DNA from: Acidobacteriota bacterium
GTDB lineage: Bacteria > Acidobacteriota > Terriglobia > Bryobacterales > Bryobacteraceae
Assembly (NCBI GenBank): GCA_029776225.1
Contig: JAKOTR010000053.1
Coordinates: forward strand, 310,001-374,000
Direction of reading: 5' to 3'
DNA: 64,000 nt
The notes beneath the pieces are model-generated. The model was given only the letters and a program-made list of their open reading frames with translations. It did no database searches and was not told the DNA's origin. The translations under genes and the position numbers were made by a program. Numbering within the stretch: position 1 is the stretch's first letter; the number at the start of each line of letters is the position of its first letter. Shown here one piece after another: positions 41,127 to 50,119 of the stretch.

Positions 41127-43616
41127 ATGTCCACCCGATCGCTAATCTTACAAGCCGTTGCCTGCCTGCTGGCCGTTTGCGGCTGGCCGGCCGGGGCTCC
41201 GGCTGCCGAAATCGAGGATCTCGTGCGCCAGATGACTCTCGAAGAGAAGCTCAGCCTGCTGCGCGGCGACCGCGATCCCGAAAATCTCGGGCAGGCAGGC
41301 TACTGGTCCGGTCTGCCGCGGCTTGGGATTCCGCCGATGCGTCTGGCGGACGGGCCGCCCGGCGTCAATGTCGACCGGGAAGCTACCGCCATGCCGGCGC
41401 CCGTTCTGCTGGCGGCCACGTTTGACGCCGCAGCCGCGCGGCGCTACGGCGAGGTCTTGGGACGCGAAGCGCGAGCGCTGCGGCAGGACGTGCTGCTGGC
41501 GCCCTACGTGAACATCGTCCGCGATCCGCTGTTCCGGCGGAACCATGCGACGCTGGGCGAGGATCCCCTGCTCAACGCCCGCCTGGGAGCCGCGTACATT
41601 GAGGGCGTCCAGAGTCAAGGCGTGATGGCGCAGGTGAAGCACCTTGCGGCTTACAACGGGCCGGATAGCGTCTACATCGACGAGCAAACCCTCCGGGAGA
41701 TTTACCTGCCGCCGTTCGAGGCCGCGGTACGTGCGGGAGTGGCTTCCGCGATGTGCGCCTACAACCGCGTCAACGGCGTTTCCGCCTGCGAGAACGACGA
41801 GATCCAGAACCGGATTCTGCGCGGGGAGTGGGGCTTTTTGGGATTTATCACCAGCGATTGGGGCGCTCTGCGGCGCCCGCAGGCCCTGCTGGGTGGAGTC
41901 GATATGGAGATGCCCGGGCGCGAGGTGCTCGGCAGGGGAGGACCGCACTTCGGGAAGCCGCTTGAGGAAGCTGTGCGCCAAGGGCAAATCCCCGTTTCCG
42001 CGATCGATGCGGCTGTCACTCGCATACTCCGGCAAATGGATCGCTTCGGTTTGCTGAAACGCGGTCCGGCTTCCTCAACTGGCGCGATCGACGTCGCGGC
42101 TCACGCCGAGATCGCCCGAGAGATCGCGGAAAAGGGCGCGGTGCTGCTCAAGAATGACGGCAACGCCCTGCCGCTGTCGCGGAACGATCTGGAATCGTTG
42201 GTTGTGGTTGGGCCTACCGCGCGGCAGCCGGTAACTGGTTATCAGACTGAGCGCGGCTCCGGCTTTTCATCGCGGCTGATCTCTGCGCTGGACGCTCTGC
42301 GCAGGTCCGCCCCCGGCGCGAAAATTCGCTACTTCGTGGGGAACGATTTGGCAGGCGAGCCGCTGGGCGCGCCCGAGCTCTCCTCTACGACGCATCCGGT
42401 TCGAGAAATGGATTTTTCCGGCTCCGGCGCTCTTCAGCCGGGCTCAGAGTTTACCTGGTCGGGCACGCTGGCGGTCGAGGAGGAAGGCGAGTACGTCTTC
42501 ATGGTTCAAACCGCGGTCGGAGCGGATGGCGGGAGCGGCGGCGAAGTGCTGATTGACGGGCGCCCGGTGGTCCGCTCACGCGGCTTCCGCGGTTTCGGAG
42601 CCGTGCAAAGGCCGTGGTCCAGCCTGCTGCCGACGGCGGACGGCCTGGACAACGCGCGCGCCGCGATTCACCTCACACCGGGCTCGCACAAGATCGAGTT
42701 CAGGGCCCTTTCGGCCGGAAGGTCTCCGTTTCGCATCCGGTTTGCCTGGGCGAGCCCGGCGCACCGGCGCAAGCAACGGGAGGAGGCGGTCAAGGCCGCG
42801 GCGGCGGCGCGCGCCGCTGTTGTCTTCGCCTGGCACGAGGCGGGGTCTTCTCTGTCCTTGCCCGAGGAGCAGGACGAACTGATCAGCCGGATTGCCGCGG
42901 TGAATCCCCGCACGATTGTGGTTTTGCATGCCGGCGCTCCGGTCGCGATGCCGTGGAAGGAAAGCGTGAAGGCGATTCTGCTGATGTGGTACCCCGGACA
43001 GGAGGGCGGTTGGGCCACGGCGAACCTGCTGTTGGGCAGGGCGAACCCCAGCGGAAAACTTCCGGTGACCTTTCCAGTCAGGTTGCAGGACACACCGGCG
43101 CGCGCCCCCGGTCATCCCGAGCGGTGGGCCCCGCCGGCGCCCGCGGGCATAGCCGGAGTGGACCCGAATCCGCCCAAAGTGGTTTTCTCCGAAGGTTTGG
43201 CCGTCGGCTATCGATGGTATGACCAACAGGGGATCGAACCTTTGTTCCCGTTCGGCCATGGCCTGTCCTACACCCGTTTCGAGTATTCCGATTTGCGGGT
43301 GATCCAGCGGGGTGACGGCGTCAGTGTTACCTTCTCATTGCGAAATGCCGGCGACGTCAAGGGCGCCGAGGTGGCGCAATTGTACCTGGGCCCGCCGGAG
43401 CGTCAGGCCGCAAACAGGCCGCCGCGGTGGCTGGCCGGGTTTGAGCGGATTGAACTTGCAAAAGGCGAGCGCCGTGATGTAACGATTCACCTGGGTTCGC
43501 GCGCCCTCTCGGTCTGGTCATCGGAACAGCACGCCTGGGCCCCCGGCGAGGGCCGCCGTGAAGTATTTATCGGAAGCTCTTCGCGCGACATCCGGCTGCG
43601 GGGGTATATAGAGTAA
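41127..43616 (+). CDS. Secreted glycoside hydrolase family 3 with PA14 insertion
   Basis: 829 residues from the ATG at 41127. Signal peptide (about 1-27). GH3 N-terminal barrel with K-H at 171-172 and nucleophile D244 in G-F-I-T-S-D-W-G-A-L. The second GH3 domain (about 330-380 and 540-640) is interrupted by a PA14-like beta-barrel (about 390-540; S-G-T-L-A-V-E-E-E-G-E-Y-V-F). The C-terminal fibronectin-III-like domain (about 700-829) contains F-P-F-G-H-G-L-S-Y-T-x-F. The architecture matches beta-glucosidases/beta-xylosidases that attack plant oligosaccharides. It follows the sugar-dehydrogenase operon, which might oxidise the released sugar. Confidence 0.92.
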   Translation: MSTRSLILQAVACLLAVCGWPAGAPAAEIEDLVRQMTLEEKLSLLRGDRDPENLGQAGYWSGLPRLGIPPMRLADGPPGVNVDREATAMPAPVLLAATFDAAAARRYGEVLGREARALRQDVLLAPYVNIVRDPLFRRNHATLGEDPLLNARLGAAYIEGVQSQGVMAQVKHLAAYNGPDSVYIDEQTLREIYLPPFEAAVRAGVASAMCAYNRVNGVSACENDEIQNRILRGEWGFLGFITSDWGALRRPQALLGGVDMEMPGREVLGRGGPHFGKPLEEAVRQGQIPVSAIDAAVTRILRQMDRFGLLKRGPASSTGAIDVAAHAEIAREIAEKGAVLLKNDGNALPLSRNDLESLVVVGPTARQPVTGYQTERGSGFSSRLISALDALRRSAPGAKIRYFVGNDLAGEPLGAPELSSTTHPVREMDFSGSGALQPGSEFTWSGTLAVEEEGEYVFMVQTAVGADGGSGGEVLIDGRPVVRSRGFRGFGAVQRPWSSLLPTADGLDNARAAIHLTPGSHKIEFRALSAGRSPFRIRFAWASPAHRRKQREEAVKAAAAARAAVVFAWHEAGSSLSLPEEQDELISRIAAVNPRTIVVLHAGAPVAMPWKESVKAILLMWYPGQEGGWATANLLLGRANPSGKLPVTFPVRLQDTPARAPGHPERWAPPAPAGIAGVDPNPPKVVFSEGLAVGYRWYDQQGIEPLFPFGHGLSYTRFEYSDLRVIQRGDGVSVTFSLRNAGDVKGAEVAQLYLGPPERQAANRPPRWLAGFERIELAKGERRDVTIHLGSRALSVWSSEQHAWAPGEGRREVFIGSSSRDIRLRGYIE

Positions 43617-43762
43617 CCCAAAAGCAACGCGCCGCGCAGGCGTCCCGGCCGCCTTCCGAACCGGCACCGTTTCGGTTCGCAAGCCGCAGAATTTACGTCT
43701 CCGGCACCGGGCCGGGCGCATTTGAGCGAGCCTATTGGCCGCTCTCCTGCATCTTTTTCTTA

Positions 43763-45136
43763 GTGCAGCCGTTGACGCCAGAACCGCCACAGGAGAGCTT
43801 TGCCCCTTCCCCGCCCCGCCGGGGACTTCTTGGCCGGGTGGTGCTGATCCATCCGGGCGAGGGGCGTAGAGTCGCCTGGGCATGGCTTTACCTCTTCTCC
43901 GTTTTCAGCGCTTACTACATCATCCGGCCGATCCGGGACGAGGCCGGGGTGGCGGGAGGCGTCGCCAATCTCTCCTGGCTCTTCACGGGCACGCTGCTCG
44001 CCATGATGGCCCTGAACCCGCCTTTCGGCGCCCTGGTCAGGCGGTTGCCCCGGATGCGCTTCATCGCCATCACGTACCGGTTCTTCATGCTGAACCTGCT
44101 CGTGTTTCTGGTTCTTTTTCAAACCACTACCGGTAGCGCCAACATTTGGACCGGACGGGCATTCTTCATCTGGACCTCCGTTTTTAACCTTTTCGTGGTT
44201 TCCGTGTTCTGGGCCTTCATGGTGGATCTGTTCACCAGCGGCCAGGCGAAGCGGCTGTTCGGCTTCATCGCCGCCGCGGCAACCGTCGGCGGAATTCTCG
44301 GGTCGAGCGTGACCGCCGCTGCGGTGCGCAGCCTCGGCGTCCCGGCGCTGCTTCTGATCGCGATCGGGCTCCTGGAGGTGGGCGTATTTTCGGCGCGGCG
44401 GCTGGGCCGGTTGCAGCCGGTGCTGCACACTCCCGCCGCATCCATGAGCGGCGCCGGCCCGGAGACCCCCATCGGCGGAAGCGTGATGGCCGGCCTTACC
44501 AACGCGCTGCGTTCCCCTTATCTGCTCGGCATTTGCGTGTACATGCTCCTGTACACGGTCCTCTCCACGTTCCTCTACTTCCAGCAGGCCGAAATCGTTG
44601 ACCGTACCTTCGCGGACCGCGCCGCGCGCACGGTCTTCTTCGCGCGCGTCGATCTGCTGGTGAACGTGCTTACGCTCGGGGGCCAGTGCTTCCTGACAGG
44701 CCGGACGATGACGCGAGCCGGGGTGGCGATCACGCTCACCTTCGTGCCCGCCCTGACCGCCGCGGGGTTCCTGCTGCTCGGCATGATGCCCACGGCCGCC
44801 GTCGTCGTCGGGTTCACGGCGCTTCGGCGGGCGGGAAATTTCGTGTTTGCGCGGCCGACACGCGAAGTGCTCTTCACGGTGGTCAGCCGCGAAGACAAGT
44901 ACAAGACGAAGAACTTTATCGATACCGTGGTTTACCGTCTCGGCGATCAGGTTGGCGCCTGGTCGTCGAGCTTGATTACTCTGCTCGGGCTTGGCGCGGG
45001 CGCTATCGCGTGGACCGCGGTGCCGATTGCGCTGGCCTGGGCCGGCAATGCCTGGTGGCTCGGCCGCCGACAGGAAAAAATGGCGGGCGCCATCAGAGAC
45101 AAGAAGCGGCCGGCTGGTCTCCCGGAACTCGCTTGA
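43763..45136 (+). CDS. ATP/ADP-translocase-like (NTP/NDP exchange) MFS-related transporter
   Basis: 457 residues from a GTG, about 11-12 membrane helices. The sequence resembles the ATP:ADP antiporter (Tlc) superfamily: Y-I-I-R-P-I-R-D-E-A-G-V-A in helix 1, F-W-A-F-M-V-D-L-F-T-S-G-Q-A-K-R-L-F-G-F-I-A-A-A-A-T-V-G-G-I-L-G-S, and V-S-R-E-D-K-Y-K-T-K-N-F-I-D-T-V-V-Y-R. Classical members serve intracellular parasites; homologues in free-living bacteria have uncertain substrates. A 7-bp hairpin (43658-43664 / 43674-43680) separates it from the GH3 gene. Confidence 0.8.
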   Translation: MQPLTPEPPQESFAPSPPRRGLLGRVVLIHPGEGRRVAWAWLYLFSVFSAYYIIRPIRDEAGVAGGVANLSWLFTGTLLAMMALNPPFGALVRRLPRMRFIAITYRFFMLNLLVFLVLFQTTTGSANIWTGRAFFIWTSVFNLFVVSVFWAFMVDLFTSGQAKRLFGFIAAAATVGGILGSSVTAAAVRSLGVPALLLIAIGLLEVGVFSARRLGRLQPVLHTPAASMSGAGPETPIGGSVMAGLTNALRSPYLLGICVYMLLYTVLSTFLYFQQAEIVDRTFADRAARTVFFARVDLLVNVLTLGGQCFLTGRTMTRAGVAITLTFVPALTAAGFLLLGMMPTAAVVVGFTALRRAGNFVFARPTREVLFTVVSREDKYKTKNFIDTVVYRLGDQVGAWSSSLITLLGLGAGAIAWTAVPIALAWAGNAWWLGRRQEKMAGAIRDKKRPAGLPELA

Positions 45137-45174
45137 TACGCATCGTTACAGCCGCCGCCGGAGGAAGATAACCC

Positions 45175-46110
45175 ATGTCTGAAATGACTCGCCGCAATTG
45201 GTTGAAGCTCACCGCGGGCGCTTCGGCGCTGTACGCGGAAAAACTGTTCGCACAGCAACGCCTGATTACGAGGCAAGTCCCATCCAGCGGGGAAGCCCTG
45301 CCTGTGGTCGGGCTGGGCAGCTCAGCCACCTTTTCGCGAGTGGCCCGGTCCGAGGACGTAAGCGCGCTCAGGGCGGTTCTGCGTACACTGGTCCAAAACG
45401 GCGGCTCCGTCTTCGACACGGCCCCCGCCTATGGCGCTTCCGAAGAAGTGGCGGGCCGCATCGCCCAGGAAGAGGGCTTCACGGACAAGATCTTCTGGGC
45501 CACCAAGGTGAACGTCGCGCGGCAGGGGAAAGCCGACCCGGCCGCCGCGCGGGCTCAGATCGAGACTTCTTTCAGCCGGATTAAGAAGGCGAAGATCGAT
45601 CTCATACAGGTCCACAACCTGGCCGATCTTCCCACGCAGCTTAGCATCCTCAAGGAATTGAAGAGCGCCGGGCGCGTGCGGTACATCGGCGTGACCTCGA
45701 CTTCGAAGAACCAGTATCCGCTGCTCCTCGAAACGATGAGGAATGAGCCGCTGGATTTCATCGGGGTGGACTACGCCGTGGACAACCGCGATGCCGAGGA
45801 GGCCATTCTCCCGCTTGCCCGGGAGAGAAAGATCGGCGTGCTCGTATACGTGCCGTTCGGCCGCACCCGGCTGTTCCGCCGCGTAGGCGACCGCCCGCTG
45901 CCGGACTGGGCGGCAGAGTTCGACGCCAAGAGCTGGGCGCAGTTCTTCCTGAAGTATGTGCTGGGGCATCCGGCGGTCACCGCGGTCACTCCCGCAACGA
46001 GCCAGCCGAAGAACATGCTGGACAATCTCGGCGGCGCCGTGGGACGCCTGCCGGACGAGGCGATGCGCAAGCGCATGGCTGAATTCGTGGACGCGTTGCC
46101 ATCGGCCTAG
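45175..46110 (+). CDS. Tat-exported aldo/keto reductase
   Basis: 311 residues, GGAGGAAG before the ATG. Tat signal E-M-T-R-R-N-W-L-K-L-T-A-G-A-S-A-L-Y-A. Aldo/keto reductase barrel with the catalytic tetrad recognisable: D in F-D-T-A-P-A-Y-G (with its Tyr), K in A-T-K-V, and H in Q-V-H-N-L. Export of a nicotinamide-dependent reductase needs cofactor loading in the cytoplasm before Tat transport, which is the usual reason for Tat use. The substrate is unknown. It follows the transporter gene by 38 bases, so it could be co-transcribed. Confidence 0.88.
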   Translation: MSEMTRRNWLKLTAGASALYAEKLFAQQRLITRQVPSSGEALPVVGLGSSATFSRVARSEDVSALRAVLRTLVQNGGSVFDTAPAYGASEEVAGRIAQEEGFTDKIFWATKVNVARQGKADPAAARAQIETSFSRIKKAKIDLIQVHNLADLPTQLSILKELKSAGRVRYIGVTSTSKNQYPLLLETMRNEPLDFIGVDYAVDNRDAEEAILPLARERKIGVLVYVPFGRTRLFRRVGDRPLPDWAAEFDAKSWAQFFLKYVLGHPAVTAVTPATSQPKNMLDNLGGAVGRLPDEAMRKRMAEFVDALPSA

Positions 46111-46111
46111 C

Positions 46112-46810
46112 TTACGAGCCGGCGCTTCGAGACGCTCGCCGGTTGGCCGCGTCTCGAGCCGCGCCCAGCTGCGGCGGAAACGAGATCAAGCTCTTCCGGC
46201 CACGCGCAAGAATGATCCTGAAATACGCCCACGTGATCGACGCGGCGACTGCAACGGACGCAGCGACGTCGCTGAGATAGTGGTGGTTCACCACGACTCG
46301 TGCCGCTGAAATCAGCACGGGCAGGACGGCCAGGGGAAGCCAGTACCGCGGAAAAAGCACGGCCAGCGGAAAGAAAAGGCTCCAGAAATGGGCGGCGTGG
46401 CCGGACGGGAAAGAGTTCCCCACTGGCGTGAACCACGTATCCTGCCAGATGCCGCCGGCGAGGGCTTCGTACGGCCGAAACCGTGAAAACGGAGGCTTCA
46501 TCACGCCGGCCACAAGTCGGGTAGTCAGGTGCGCCAGTCCGATGAAGACCAGCGCGCGGGCAACCGCTGGGGATCTTTTTCTCGCGGCAATTCCGGCTGC
46601 GACCAGCAGTGCGCCGTATAAATACGGCGAAACGGGAAAGCCGAACAGCCACTCGCACAGGCGCACGCCCTGATTGATAGCATCCCTGACCTCTTCGGGA
46701 ACGGACGCCAGCATTAGCGCCAGGGGTCCATCGAGCACCGCGACTGACAGCAGAGCGAGCGCAGTTGCGATGAACGCAAACCGCAATAGCATCGTGTGAT
46801 GAGTTGGCAT
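46112..46810 (-). CDS. PAP2-family membrane phosphatase
   Basis: 232 residues with about six membrane helices. The three phosphatase motifs are present in order: K-P-P-F-S-R-F-R-P, P-S-G-H-A and R-V-V-V-N-H-H-Y-L-S-D-V. Family members dephosphorylate lipid phosphates such as undecaprenyl pyrophosphate or phosphatidic acid at the outer face of the inner membrane. A basic C-terminal tail of about 35 residues is not typical. Convergent with the aldo/keto reductase, one base between the stops. Confidence 0.9.
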   Translation of the reverse strand: MPTHHTMLLRFAFIATALALLSVAVLDGPLALMLASVPEEVRDAINQGVRLCEWLFGFPVSPYLYGALLVAAGIAARKRSPAVARALVFIGLAHLTTRLVAGVMKPPFSRFRPYEALAGGIWQDTWFTPVGNSFPSGHAAHFWSLFFPLAVLFPRYWLPLAVLPVLISAARVVVNHHYLSDVAASVAVAASITWAYFRIILARGRKSLISFPPQLGAARDAANRRASRSAGS

Positions 46811-46870
46811 AATAGCCGGAACCTCTTCCGGTGTACGATGCCGGGGCGGGCTTTGTTCCTTGGATTACTC

Positions 46871-46910
46871 GCGATCCCGGCAGGAGGCTACGATGAACCG
46901 CCGGGATCGC
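46871..46910. other. 10-bp inverted repeat across the mrpG stop codon
   Basis: GCGATCCCGG (46871-46880) and CCGGGATCGC (46901-46910) are perfect inverted copies; the mrpG stop lies in the 20-base loop. No T-tract follows, so it may protect the 3' end or act as a weak terminator. Confidence 0.4.
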
Positions 46911-47256
46911 TCTTCAGGCGGTGCGAGCGCTCGTCGTAGCGGCCGCGCAGCTCGTCGATGATGGTTTGGTTCCACATCACGGCGCCCAGGAAATACGCGG
47001 CCCGTGCGATGACGTGCGCGGCGATCGGCGCGGTGACGAAGAAAAGCGCGACGATGGCGCAGGCGCGGAGAACGGTCCCGAGATCGCCGAAGTGGATGGC
47101 GACGCCCAGCATGAGACAGCCAACGCCGAGAGTGGTCGCCTTGCTGGTCGCCTGCATCCGCATGAACAGGTCAGGCATCCGCAGCACGCCCAGGGCCGCC
47201 AGCAACATGAAAGCCGCGCCCACCAGAAGAAAGAAACCGGCTATCACCGAACTCAT
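46888..47256 (-). CDS. mrpG: Na+/H+ antiporter subunit MrpG
   Basis: 122 residues from the ATG at 47256; the longer frame runs into mrpF. Three membrane helices with the MrpG/PhaG pattern: G-A-A-F-M-L-L-A-A-L-G-V-L-R-M-P-D-L-F-M-R-M-Q-A, T-S-K-A-T-T-L-G-V-G. Last gene of the complete mrpABCDEFG operon; overlaps mrpF by 4 bases. A small structural subunit of the multisubunit antiporter that keeps cytoplasmic Na+ and pH in balance. Confidence 0.93.
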   Translation of the reverse strand: MSSVIAGFFLLVGAAFMLLAALGVLRMPDLFMRMQATSKATTLGVGCLMLGVAIHFGDLGTVLRACAIVALFFVTAPIAAHVIARAAYFLGAVMWNQTIIDELRGRYDERSHRLKSDPGGSS

Positions 47257-47540
47257 CGACGCCGTCCTCGCTCCAGAAAACTGGCGAAGGCCACGGTCCC
47301 GAGAAACGCCACCAGGGCGACGATCAGCGCCGCGTCCAGAATCGAGCTCTCGTTCGTGACAACGCAGTAAGCGCCGATCACGCCGACCGCCAGCGTTGAC
47401 ATCAAATCGAGCGCCACTACGCGGTCGGGGAGCCCGGGCCCCAGAATGAGCCGAATCAGCGCAAGCACGACCGCAATGCTCAGAAGGACGATAGCGGCGC
47501 CTGCGGCGCTCGCGGCAATTCCCTCGGCGAACGGCGTCAT
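47253..47540 (-). CDS. mrpF: Na+/H+ antiporter subunit MrpF
   Basis: 95 residues, three membrane helices; R-L-I-L-G-P-G-L-P-D-R-V-V-A-L-D-L-M-S-T is the MrpF signature. ATGA overlaps on both sides (mrpE and mrpG). Confidence 0.93.
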   Translation of the reverse strand: MTPFAEGIAASAAGAAIVLLSIAVVLALIRLILGPGLPDRVVALDLMSTLAVGVIGAYCVVTNESSILDAALIVALVAFLGTVAFASFLERGRRR

Positions 47541-47875
47541 CCGAAAACCCTCCGGATCCGGCGTTCGAACCCCTCTTTGATGTCTCTTCGCACGTCCTCG
47601 ACGTCGCTGATGTTCGCCACATGCACGTACAGGACTTTGTCGTCGGAGGAGACGTCCAGGCTGAGCGTGCCTGGCGTCAGGGTGACGATGTTGGACAGCA
47701 CGGTGACCTCTCCGTCGCCGGTCAGCTCCAGCGGGATGGCGACGACTCCGGGGTGCAGCCGCGAAACGGGGCCGAGCACCTCGCGGGCGAGGCGCAAGTT
47801 GGCCAGCACCAGTTGCCAGTGAAAGAAGCCGATGAACTCCAGCAGGTACGCCAGTCTGAGCAGCACGCGCTTCAT
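47537..47875 (-). CDS. mrpE: Na+/H+ antiporter subunit MrpE
   Basis: 112 residues from the ATG at 47875, which overlaps the mrpD stop by 4 bases; a longer frame to 48016 would sit inside mrpD. The protein is short for MrpE (usually about 160), with the N-terminal membrane part trimmed to one hydrophobic segment plus [13 protein letters not shown]. The conserved cytosolic half ([24 protein letters not shown]) is complete. Confidence 0.9.
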   Translation of the reverse strand: MKRVLLRLAYLLEFIGFFHWQLVLANLRLAREVLGPVSRLHPGVVAIPLELTGDGEVTVLSNIVTLTPGTLSLDVSSDDKVLYVHVANISDVEDVRRDIKEGFERRIRRVFG

Positions 47876-49362
47876 CTGTGAGCCCTCGACACAGCGTCGA
47901 TGTAACTCTGCGGATTGACTAACTGCGCGGCCGCGTCGCGCGATAAATCGAAAGCCGGGCCGGCCGCGATTCCAAGCGCCAACGTCAGCGCGGCAAGCGA
48001 GGCGGTTGATGCCCACAGCCCGGCTCCCGCACGCCGCCGCACCGCTGGATGGCGCTGCGGCGCGGGCTTCCAGAAAACCTCCGTCCAGATTTTCATCATG
48101 GAGAAAAGCGTGAGCAGGCTGACGCCGAGCGCCACCGCCACGATCACGTAAGAACCGGCTTCCAGGCCCGCCTTGATCAGCAACAGTTTCGCGAAGAAGC
48201 CGACAAACGGCGGCAACCCGGCCAGCGACAGCGCAGGAACAAGGAAAAGCACGGCAAGCGCCGGGTGCTCCTCATAGAGCCCGCCCAGCTTCTTCAGGTC
48301 GAAAGTCCCGCCGAAACGCTGCGCCAGGCCGCTGACCAGAAAGAGATTCGACTTGGCGAGAATGTTGTGGATAATAAACAGCACCGAACCGGCCAGCCCA
48401 AGCGGCGTGAACAGAGCCAGCCCCATAATCATGTACCCGATCTGGCTGACGATGTGGAAGGACAAGAGCCGGCGGAATTCATTCTGAGCGATGGCGCCCA
48501 GAACGCCGGTTACCATCGTCAGCCCGGCGATCACCAGGATCAGCGTGTGGACATAAACGTCATCGCGGACGAAGATCAGGGTGAATACACGGATCAGCGC
48601 GTAAACGCCGACCTTGGTGAGCAGGCCGGCAAAGATCGCCGAAACCGCCACGGGCGGCGTGTGGTAGGAAGCGGGCAGCCAGAAGAACAACGGGAAGGTG
48701 GCGGCCTTTGTCCCGAACGCCACCAGGAAAAGCATCGCCAGCACCGTCACGATGCCGGGCTCGGGCGCGTGGCGGAGCTTTCGCGCCAGGTCCGCCATGT
48801 TCAGGGTTCCCGCAACGCTGTAGAGGAGCCCGACCGCGGCCAGAAACACCGACGAAGCCATCAGGTTCAACGTGACGTACTTGAGCGCACCTTCGATCTG
48901 CCCCTGCCCGCCGCCGAGCGCCAGCAGGACGAACGAAGCCATCAGCATCACTTCGAACCACACGTAGAGGTTGAAAATGTCGCCGGTAAGGAAAGCTCCG
49001 CAAACGCCCATCAGCAGCACGTGATAGAGCGGGTAGTAGCCGAACGACTGTCGCGCCTTGTCCAACGAGCCGGCCGAGTAGACCGCAACGGCCGCGCCGA
49101 GTATGCCGGTGATCATGACCATCATGGCCGAGAACAAGTCCGCCACCAGGGAGATTCCATACGGGGCGGGCCAGGCGCCGATCTGAACGGCCTGAATCCC
49201 CTCCGTCCGCACGCGGTAAAGCAGCGCAGCGGCCGCGCAGAGAAGGGCGAAGGCGCTCACCAACCCGAGTACGCGCTGGACTCTCCACCAGCGCCACGCC
49301 AGCAGGCACAATGCGGCGGTGAACAGCGGGATCAGAATGGGAAGGGTCAGGAGGACGCCCAT
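47872..49362 (-). CDS. mrpD: Na+/H+ antiporter subunit MrpD
   Basis: 496 residues, about 14 membrane helices, homologous to complex I antiporter-like subunits. The conserved membrane glutamate in [12 protein letters not shown] and lysine in [15 protein letters not shown], both essential for proton conduction in this family, are present. Starts 1 base after the mrpC stop and overlaps mrpE by 4. Confidence 0.95.
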   Translation of the reverse strand: MGVLLTLPILIPLFTAALCLLAWRWWRVQRVLGLVSAFALLCAAAALLYRVRTEGIQAVQIGAWPAPYGISLVADLFSAMMVMITGILGAAVAVYSAGSLDKARQSFGYYPLYHVLLMGVCGAFLTGDIFNLYVWFEVMLMASFVLLALGGGQGQIEGALKYVTLNLMASSVFLAAVGLLYSVAGTLNMADLARKLRHAPEPGIVTVLAMLFLVAFGTKAATFPLFFWLPASYHTPPVAVSAIFAGLLTKVGVYALIRVFTLIFVRDDVYVHTLILVIAGLTMVTGVLGAIAQNEFRRLLSFHIVSQIGYMIMGLALFTPLGLAGSVLFIIHNILAKSNLFLVSGLAQRFGGTFDLKKLGGLYEEHPALAVLFLVPALSLAGLPPFVGFFAKLLLIKAGLEAGSYVIVAVALGVSLLTLFSMMKIWTEVFWKPAPQRHPAVRRRAGAGLWASTASLAALTLALGIAAGPAFDLSRDAAAQLVNPQSYIDAVSRAHR

Positions 49363-49704
49363 CTATTCAGTGCTCCGCAACTCGTCGATGTCCTCGCTGC
49401 CCGTTATCTGGTAGGTCCTGTGCATCAGTGTGAGGGTAAACGCGAGCACGCCGAAACCGATCACGATCGCCGTGAGGATCAGCGCCTGCGGCAGCGGATC
49501 GGAGACGGGCCCGGCCGGCACACCGTTATCCGGCAGCAGCGGAGGTCTTCCGCGCGCCAGCCCGCTCACGGTAAAGATCAGCAGATTCGCGGCGTGGCTC
49601 AGAAGCGCCAGCCCGATGATCAGGGTCCCCAGGCTCCGGCGCAGCATCATGTAGAGGCCGCCCGCGTAAAGCACGCCGATCACAACTGCGAGCAACAGCG
49701 TCAT
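49363..49704 (-). CDS. mrpC: Na+/H+ antiporter subunit MrpC
   Basis: 113 residues from the ATG at 49704, one base after the mrpB stop. NuoK-like three-helix protein: [21 protein letters not shown] and [15 protein letters not shown]. Normal family length. Confidence 0.94.
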   Translation of the reverse strand: MTLLLAVVIGVLYAGGLYMMLRRSLGTLIIGLALLSHAANLLIFTVSGLARGRPPLLPDNGVPAGPVSDPLPQALILTAIVIGFGVLAFTLTLMHRTYQITGSEDIDELRSTE

Positions 49705-49705
49705 T

Positions 49706-50119
49706 TCACTCCTCCGCCAGCGTGAGTATGATGAGGGCCACGGCGCCAAGGACGACCAGATACACGCTGGCATCGAAAGCGAGCGCCGTCCCAAGCCTCA
49801 ACTCCCCGCCCCACGGAAGGGCGATCGCCACGGACTGCGCCGTGAGAAACGGTCTACCGGCAAGCAGGCCCACTGTCCCGCTCAGCGTCGCCAGAGCCAG
49901 TCCAGCGCCCATCAGGACTTGCGGGCTGACGTGCAGCCCCCGGCGCGCAGAGGCAACGTCCGTGCTGATCGCCTGAAGCGCAAATGCGGCGGCGGCAAGC
50001 AGGCCGCCCACAAACCCTCCCCCCGGAGCGTTGGGCCCGCGCAGCAGCACGATGATCGAGAAGATCAACAACAGGGGCTTGAGCAGGCGGCTGGTGGTGC
50101 GCAGAATTCCGGAGGTCAT
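49706..50119 (-). CDS. mrpB: Na+/H+ antiporter subunit MrpB
   Basis: 137 residues from the ATG at 50119 (ATGA overlap with mrpA). Four membrane helices with the MrpB signature [15 protein letters not shown] longer frame upstream is only the shadow of mrpA. Confidence 0.94.
   Translation of the reverse strand: MTSGILRTTSRLLKPLLLIFSIIVLLRGPNAPGGGFVGGLLAAAAFALQAISTDVASARRGLHVSPQVLMGAGLALATLSGTVGLLAGRPFLTAQSVAIALPWGGELRLGTALAFDASVYLVVLGAVALIILTLAEE

Noticed and set aside
48049-49725. A 558-codon open frame antisense to mrpD and mrpC
   Set aside because: Product is Gln/His/Arg-rich low-complexity sequence; the mrp genes on the other strand are unambiguous.
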